DNA from: Gymnopilus junonius
Taxonomy: Eukaryota; Basidiomycota; Agaricomycetes; Agaricales; Galerinaceae
Direction of reading: 5' to 3'
Assembly (NCBI GenBank): GCA_015501075.1
Contig: JADNYJ010000109.1
Location: forward strand, 62,001 to 126,000
DNA length: 64,000 bases
This document shows positions 57,639-64,000 of the stretch, in pieces; positions within the stretch are counted from its first letter, which is position 1, and each line of letters opens with the position of its first letter. The notes below the pieces were generated by a model, which was given only the letters and a program-made list of their open reading frames with translations, was not told where the DNA came from and ran no database searches. Both the position numbers and the translations under genes were made by a program.

Positions 57639-59048
57639 GTCATTGGGGTCCTGCCATGGGGTTTGTAGAAAAGAGTCTGCATCATATTCAGCACGAAAAT
57701 GACGGTTCCGCCACCGTCGAGAATAGTACCCAGGACTATACGGTGGATTCAGGAGGGCGTGTTCTAATTCCTAAGATCCTGTCGTGGAATATAGGGTGTA
57801 CTAGGAATCGCGTAAGGGCTTGTCTGTGGCGTTTCCCGGTGATGTAAATTATTTTTAAGATGTCGGCGTCTACCAGGACTACTTGGAGAAGCCAGAATGC
57901 GACTGAGTTCATCGAGATCTAGCTTCTCAGCCACCGGCCTTTGGTCAATATCTATGTAAATTTATTAGTCAACATAATAGTTCTAAAGGAGTCCTTTATT
58001 ATAATTACAATACCTTGTGGGGGAGGTAGTTCCGCGTATGGCGGATCTCGATTAGAGCCGAAAAGTTTCGAAATTTTGAACCTTCTCTTCAGAAAGGGTA
58101 TGCACATTTCCACAGATGTACACCAAGAGTAAATCACAGCAGTAAAAGTGGACACAGGGGAAGTAGCACCGACAAAAGCAAGAACGGGGAGGGCGACGAG
58201 TCTGCCATCCACCCACTGAAAAAACATGAAATATAAGGTAAATTCGCTGTGGATACACAGCCGAATGAAGTGGGCGACTGTAATTGTACCACATACAAGG
58301 CCTCCGGTAATGAGAGTACAAGAGACTTGTGGTACAATAACACAGCGTCACGACCGCATGCGTTGACGAGCAGGACTAAACAACGGCTCGGAACAATAAA
58401 CAAAATTTCCGGGCTTGACATTTCGATCTGCGCCTACCGACATCAGCTCCCGGCAATTTCACTATTATCCAGTAAAGTACAACGAGGGAATGACCCACAT
58501 AGAGTGTCATAGACGCCAGTCTGTTTCCATGTGCACTGTTGCCTAGGATGAGGATTTGTTGAATATGAACAAGGGTGAGAAAGCGTGAGACTAGGATCGG
58601 AGTAGCACGGGATTACTGGTCTTCTGTCAGGTGACCAATCTTCAAGTTCCGCTTGAATTTAGAACTCAGTGTGCGGGTACGTCTACGGTCTGTCTGTCTA
58701 TCTACCATCAGTGAAATGATATTTCAATGAACTTCCTTTCTTTTATCCTTCTACATGAATTCGAGGTAAGGGAAATTTTCATTTTTTGTACGCCCCAACG
58801 ATATACCGAATCTTGATTAGATTAGATTAGCTTAATTTCCATCAGCGGCTGTGCTCCGTAAATTCACAGAACGTGGCAGCGCATCCCGAGTCTACTTTTC
58901 GATGTCTCTAGGTAGGTGACTTGGCCACTGCGCTGAGAGAGGGCAACATCTTTGCCTCTTGACAGGCTGTAATTCGCCTCGAACACCACCACCACCAGTC
59001 ACTCCAGCTCTAGTAGCGGTGGCATTGGCTAACTTGTGTCATTCTCAG
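57639..59048. other. Intergenic, hydrophobic frames only
   Basis: Minus-strand frames between 58421 and 57952 (for example LVALPVLAFVGATSPVSTFT) are hydrophobic and could be decayed membrane-protein exons. No family recognised; 58430-59048 shows nothing except the acceptor at the GH30 fragment. Confidence 0.35.
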
Positions 59049-59479
59049 ATCGTCCCTTTGCGGAATATGAATATAGCTTTACCGGAAGCTTGAACTACGG
59101 ATCTCAGTCGGTAAGTTTTTTGATTTCCTGCAGGATAACTTATAGTCATCGAGCATAACACAAACAGGGCCTTATGTGGAACTTCGCCCTCGATGGCAAT
59201 GGCAACCCCAAACTACCTGGAACCAACAGCTGCGGTGGTCCTGGAAGCAGACCCCTGGCCACTGTCAACAGCGATGGGAGCTATCCTTATAACCAGGAAT
59301 GTATGTCCGCCTCAAAATCGGTACCTCTGTCCATCGTCCTCTGACGTTCAAGTGGTCGTCCAGTCTATGCAATGGCATCCAAAGCTATCATCCCTAAAGA
59401 CCCCGGCGGTCCTTTCAGGCAGAGAATCGGCGTGACGGTTCAAGATTCATTAAGCTGGGCATTGATTGTCGGATCTCTG
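59049..59479 (+). pseudogene. GH30 glycoside hydrolase fragment (C-terminal part)
   Basis: Three small exons in frame: after the acceptor at 59048, RPFAEYEYSFTGSLNYGSQS; then GLMWNFALDGNGNPKLPGTN and SCGGPGSRPLATVNSDGSYP; then FYAMASKAIIPKDPGGPFRQ and RIGVTVQDSLSWAL. This matches the end of fungal GH30 endo-beta-1,6-glucanases (a WxWNxxLDxxGxP block, a Cys-containing loop and the small C-terminal domain). About 140 residues of an enzyme normally near 450-500; nothing upstream resembles the catalytic barrel, and downstream the domain breaks off. The gene is a relic or is cut by rearrangement. Intact relatives are secreted and degrade cell-wall beta-1,6-glucan. Confidence 0.72.
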
Positions 59480-59759
59480 GTGAGCTCCAATCACATTTTG
59501 TTCCACGGTATCTGCTTATTTACCTGACATTTAGCCATCCAATTATTTCACCACACCACGTTCCACGGCTTCAAGTCACGCTGACGCTCAGCGCCGACTT
59601 TCTTGGCTTTCAACCTGCTCGTATGGTATCCGGATTCGATGACGCAGTGTCCGTCTCTGGTTTCTGAATGTTCAACACACTTCACGGCGAGGATAGATCA
59701 AGAGCAGGAGCAGGGCAGCATTAGTATGGAAGGGATGGACCCAAGTTGAGGGGCGTGAA

Positions 59760-62470
59760 GGAGGCGTATACGCCAGTTGTTTATCAGGTTTGTTTTTTTT
59801 CTAATTTTTATTTTTGATATGACCGTTTGCGAAATTTCCGTTGTGTTTAGACGCTTGTATCCTCCATTCTGCTCCGTCTGCATCCGACTGAGCCGATTGC
59901 GACCCTGCTGGCTGCGACTTCACATGTGCAGGTGCAGGTCGAGCAGACACGGCTGGAGTGTTGGCTTGTGATTCATGAAGAAAAAGGCTTCGATCCTCTC
60001 GAAGGATGGGCATTGAAGGAGATTGGTGGTCGTAAGTATTTTTTTTTTGGCGCTCTATTAAAAATTTCACGTTCTAACCATGATTCGTTACATAGATATT
60101 GAAGTTCCATCGAAGACCTGCTCAGCCCGCCTATACACCCTCCTAATCGCAGCTCTGTGTCGCCCTCATCATCTTCACCTTCCAATAGACCACGTCAACC
60201 CAACTCTGCCTCTGCATCCTCCCACAATTCACTACTGAGGCCGATTTCCAACCACCCACCTACTGCCAAAATTGATGCAGAGAGCGATGCGGGGAGCAGC
60301 ATGTGTATGAGCATGTTGAGTAGGAGTATTGGCGGGGCGATGCCTGCTAGGTCTGCTTGGACCACTGGAGGGAGTGCGGTGAGGAGCATGCATAGTCTTG
60401 CTAGCTCTCTAACGAGTCGCGAGAGTGAGAGAACGGTGTCGACGGCCCGACATCCAGGGCTAGGGTTTATGGGAATGGTAATAACAGAGGATGTCCCCTG
60501 CCAAGCAGCTCGTGGCTGACGTCCGCACTGGACGTGCTCGTTCCATCTCTGATGGTTCTGGGTCGATGAAGGACAGGCCAGATTCCAAGCTGTTGTCATC
60601 ATCATCGTCATTCAGACAGCCATCCATTATTGAGCCGCATCAGGAGGAGGAGGATGAGTATGGGGATGGGGAGAGTCGGGATGTGACTATTGAAGATGGC
60701 GATGGGGATAAGGATTCATTGGCGGGCGGGGATTATGGTGATGAGGAGGATAAGTCGACTGGGCGATGACAGGAGTGTGGGTGAGGAAGAAGCGCAGACA
60801 AGGCTAGCGATGCCAGTTCGGTGTACCACACCCCTGGCCGCTCCAGAAGACCCTCATCACCCGCGCAGTCTGGTGAGTGTGTCCTCCCGCGCCAGTACGC
60901 GTAGTGGGGCTGGATCGCGTCTACTTCGACTCCCACCTCCAAGTCAGCTTCGAGGAGCATCACGCTGTCTGTCAAATCCCAGACCCAACGACGTCGACCT
61001 CCAGGACAAAGTCGACTTTGAGCAGTGCGCTTCTCCGTCTTCTCCCTCTCTTAGGCCCAGCTCACTGGGAGTACGAGGTCGAGGGTGACTACTGCTACTT
61101 CCACCAATCGGACTGGACCCTCAATCACCTCCAGGCCATCCTCCCGCCGTATCCACATTGTCAGTTTCGTCTCTGCTAATAGCCCGTCTCCACGCTGTCC
61201 AGTGCGACGGATAGGACGGAAACCACTACGTCATTCAAAATTCCCTCTAGTGGTTTGTCCATGCCTGTCAATCAGAGGTCGAGGAAGACACGTCAGTGGC
61301 GAGTATGGTCAGCGTGAAGACTGCGAGTAATTCGCCTGAGGAGTCGGAAGATATCAAGCACGAGCGTCAGCAGTGTTGCTAGTACCACCGGCAGCATGAG
61401 GAGCATCAAGTCGCCTGCTACTGGGATGAAAGGCAAGGCTACAGTCAAGAGGGTGCCGTCTGTGCCTACTGGGCCTGTGGTCGACCCTGATAAGCTCAGC
61501 CCGGCAAGCGCATCGGCCAAGTGGCCTCGACTTCAGATCTCGAAATTGGCTGGCTCAGCCTCTGTTTCAGCGGGCCCGGTTAGGAAGCCGGGTGTGATGG
61601 AATCGTTGGCGTCGAGGAAGACGCTCTCGTCAGTTGTTAGCAAGTCCACCGCCACGACCAGTACAAAAGTCAAAGCCGGCCCCAGTGCCAGTGTGCCTCC
61701 CAGCCCAAGGTTGAGTGTTCCTCCTGCGTTACCGAGTAAGGATAAGGTTGGTGATGGTGATGTCATCATGAAGGATGGGGAGGAGAAGGTTATGCTCAAG
61801 GATGAGCAGGTGCCGCTAAAAGAGGAGGAAGAGAAGGAGAACGTCATCCCTGATGTTCACCCTGATGCTTCATCCACCCTTATGCCTCCGACATCGCGAG
61901 GAAGACCGAAATCCATCGTCAGTGACGTCTCGGCTGGGGAACCTCTCGCCAATACCTCCAGCACACTTACAATTAGGCCTCCTATCCTCCCTGTCTCGGG
62001 TGGGAGCTCTGGAAGCGGAATTAAAGGTGCAACTGAGCACAGGAAGACAGACAGACAGTGCAGTGTCCGTTTTGAGCATTGCGACACTCACTGGGAGAAG
62101 GTGTGGGTCAGGTGATACGCTTCAGTTGGGAAGTGTCAAGGAGGCCAAGTCTTCTTCGTCATTGGCACCACCAGCAGTAGCACCCTCCTCCCCACCTCTT
62201 CCACCACTGCCACCTCTCTCGCCTGTGCTTTCTTTGTCTGACCAACTCCTGCAACAGCAGCAACCTCTCCTTAGCAAGCAGCTTAGTCAACCCCTCTCCT
62301 CCATTGACTCTCTCCTTGCCTCTGATACACCCCACAGTGCCACACTTGAAATTGGTATCCTATACATTATTTCATTGAAGCGCAAATGGTTCAAGGCTTG
62401 TGCAAGGTACATCAGCAAAGTCATTGGTGAAACTGGGTCCTGGGTTGGAGTTAAAGTTCCATTAAGGTAG
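59760..62470 (+). pseudogene. Decayed low-complexity gene, CAP-Gly-like end
   Basis: Plus-strand coding-like DNA of high GC relative to its surroundings, broken by many frame changes. Exon-like piece 59851-60027: TLVSSILLRLHPTEPIATLL and ECWLVIHEEKGFDPLEGWAL, followed by a donor GTAAGT. Then Ser/Pro-rich stretches (60157-60480, 60800-61090) and 61396-62115 with acidic and Lys/Glu-rich parts. The last piece ends KWFKACARYISKVIGETGSW then VGVKVPLR (62380-62468), which resembles a CAP-Gly domain core (GxxRYIGxVxGExGxWVGVE), with the usual Glu replaced by Lys. CAP-Gly proteins bind microtubules. I am confident it is degenerate, less so of the family. Confidence 0.35.
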
Positions 62471-64000
62471 GGGCCAACAAGAATGGGCACCCTCATGTAA
62501 TATGTTTACATAAGTGCCAAGAGCAGCAAAATATGGCCTTGGAAAAAAAGAAAAAGTTTTGGTTGGGTTTTTGGTCAGAAATATTCTAAAAGGTCCAGTA
62601 TATTATTAGGTTGTGGTATTATATTTTTTGCATTTTCATTTTTGAGCTTTGTAGCCATCTCGGTGATGAGACTGTTACACGGTTATGTGTGAAAACAGGC
62701 CATCCCCATTATTTTCGACCATCTCTATAAATTAATATAGGTTGTTGATAGCCTTCCCGAGCTTAAACATCCCGAATATACTCGAGAAAACCACATTTAA
62801 ACATTAAAAGCTTAATATCAAAAGATATAATGATTATGATCACCTAGTAATCATTAATCATTTATTATAAGATACACAAGCGAATTACTACAGTCCTTAC
62901 ACACTAGTAGGGGCCTCGAGTTTATTTAAAATAACTACCAAGGGAGCGCGGAAACACGCACAGACAATGGGAACGACCTTTGACCCGATATAGACATGCG
63001 GAGCGACAGCCCAAACAAGTCAATTACCCCGAAGCCGGTATAATCTATTTTTATCATCCGGAGGAATGTAACCGGAAAAGGAATAATCCACGATGATCGA
63101 CGTCGGAGCGGGTGCTATTTTTGGTAATATGAAGATGTGACACAAGGACGCTCGTCCCCTCGCGTTCCCTCATAGAACTAATAAATATACACCTATCCTA
63201 GACACATTAGCAAGCCCCTGAGGATGTAGACAAAATCCTCTGCGAGGTAGACAAATATTAAAGACGCTATAATGAACCGGCCGTTGCACGATCGCAACAG
63301 CAGGAATATTAATCCGATAAAATGCCTTATATGGCAATGAGATAAATATTCGGCGCTTGATGAATATGCCCAACCAATGGCATAATTCCCCTCACTCGAA
63401 TCGGACTAATGACGAGATAATTAATTACACCAGCGCTTATCAAATTAGCTTAGTAAGATGCCCAGTAAAATAGTATAAAAACCCAGTAGAATTAGTGTAG
63501 AAAAGCAAGCAGACAGCACCCCTCGAGTCGTAGCAATACAATCGAGCGTCTGGCTTCTAAACTAGATAATAGAAAGACAATTGATTGATATAAAAGCGAG
63601 ATAAGCTTCAGACAAACTTAGAATTGAGCTCAAATAAGAGATAGATTAAGCAAAGGCTTATTATTCAAGTCAGGACCTAGTTGAGTAGTTGGGAGTAGAC
63701 AGAGCGTCACTCAGCTACAAAAGTAGAAGTCTTTTAGTTCAAAAGCATAGCCAGAGCCTAGTTTATCTCAAGAAGAGATCAGTCAAGTTTAGAGAAAGTT
63801 TCCAAGCCAGAAGTCATTAAAAGCGATCCATTATCCAAAGAACCCCTATAACCCATTGTAAAACCCCATAAAAGCGAACTTAATTAAAAGACATTGATAC
63901 TTACACTCCCCAGAACTTACACAAGTCAAGGGATATTTGTTGGGTTCAATAAAAGCGATCTATTTCGTTTTTCATACCTACAAACTACCTAAACTTATCA
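62471..64000. other. AT-rich non-coding, LTR-like
   Basis: No gene. TATAAAA at 63474-63480 and AATAAA at 63948-63953 stand about 470 bp apart, and TGTTACAC occurs at about 62670. Such an arrangement of TATA box, transcribed region and poly-A signal, with long AT-rich sequence full of AAAGCGA-like words, is what a long gypsy-type LTR looks like. Both ends cannot be verified: the second copy would be outside the window. Confidence 0.3.

Noticed and set aside
1..64000. CRISPR arrays, bacterial operons, rRNA or tRNA genes
   Set aside because: No regularly spaced repeats, no ribosome-binding-site-led gene strings and no cloverleaf-forming sequence found by eye; tRNAscan would be needed to be certain about tRNAs.

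Overview
The window reads as nuclear DNA of a mushroom-forming basidiomycete (Agaricomycetes). Almost every coding region is cut by GT-AG introns of about 50-65 nt. The families are typical of such genomes: P450s, a GMC oxidoreductase, APH-like kinases, DUF6914 and DUF6699 proteins, F-box-like proteins and Ty1/copia elements. There are no bacterial features. Gene density is low, and many loci are broken, so it looks like an accessory, repeat-rich region.

Layout. 0-5.3 kb: the 3' part of a P450 and a broken GMC oxidoreductase gene. 5.9-15.6 kb: a gag-like relic, then a nested pair of copia elements. The outer one (minus strand, 357-bp LTRs, duplication TGTAG) lost its gag half. It is interrupted in its RNase H region by a full-length inner copia (plus strand, 370-bp LTRs, duplication TCCAT). 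15.8-26.5 kb: a DUF6914 gene, two APH-like kinases, a 2-oxoglutarate oxygenase with one nonsense codon, and two ICMT-like methyltransferase genes in opposite orientations around a decayed DUF3638-type relic. 28.8-41.3 kb: an F-box-like gene, zinc-finger-like loci, a monocarboxylate-type MFS gene, a purple acid phosphatase and a DHA2-type MFS transporter.

42.3-45.6 kb: a UbiA-like prenyltransferase and a geranylgeranyl diphosphate synthase, both minus strand and next to the DHA2 transporter. This suggests a small terpenoid or prenylation cluster. 48.9-55.0 kb: a divergent pair, a flavoprotein resembling LodB (Trp-halogenase fold without the WxWxIP motif) and a LodA-like quinoprotein oxidase fused to a VioB-like ferritin domain. 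I consider this pair the most interesting system here. It could combine amino-acid oxidation, imine coupling and cofactor maturation. 55-64 kb: an internally deleted P450, a DUF6699 gene, a GH30 fragment, a decayed locus with a CAP-Gly-like end, and AT-rich DNA that may be an LTR.

Two window-wide signals matter. LTR differences sit almost only at CpG-derived positions, as expected from methylation and deamination. Many otherwise well-conserved genes carry single-base, mostly -1, indels, often beside short homopolymers. Either the region is decaying or the assembly holds residual indel errors, so several genes called broken here may be intact. All exon calls were made by eye; no database search was possible.
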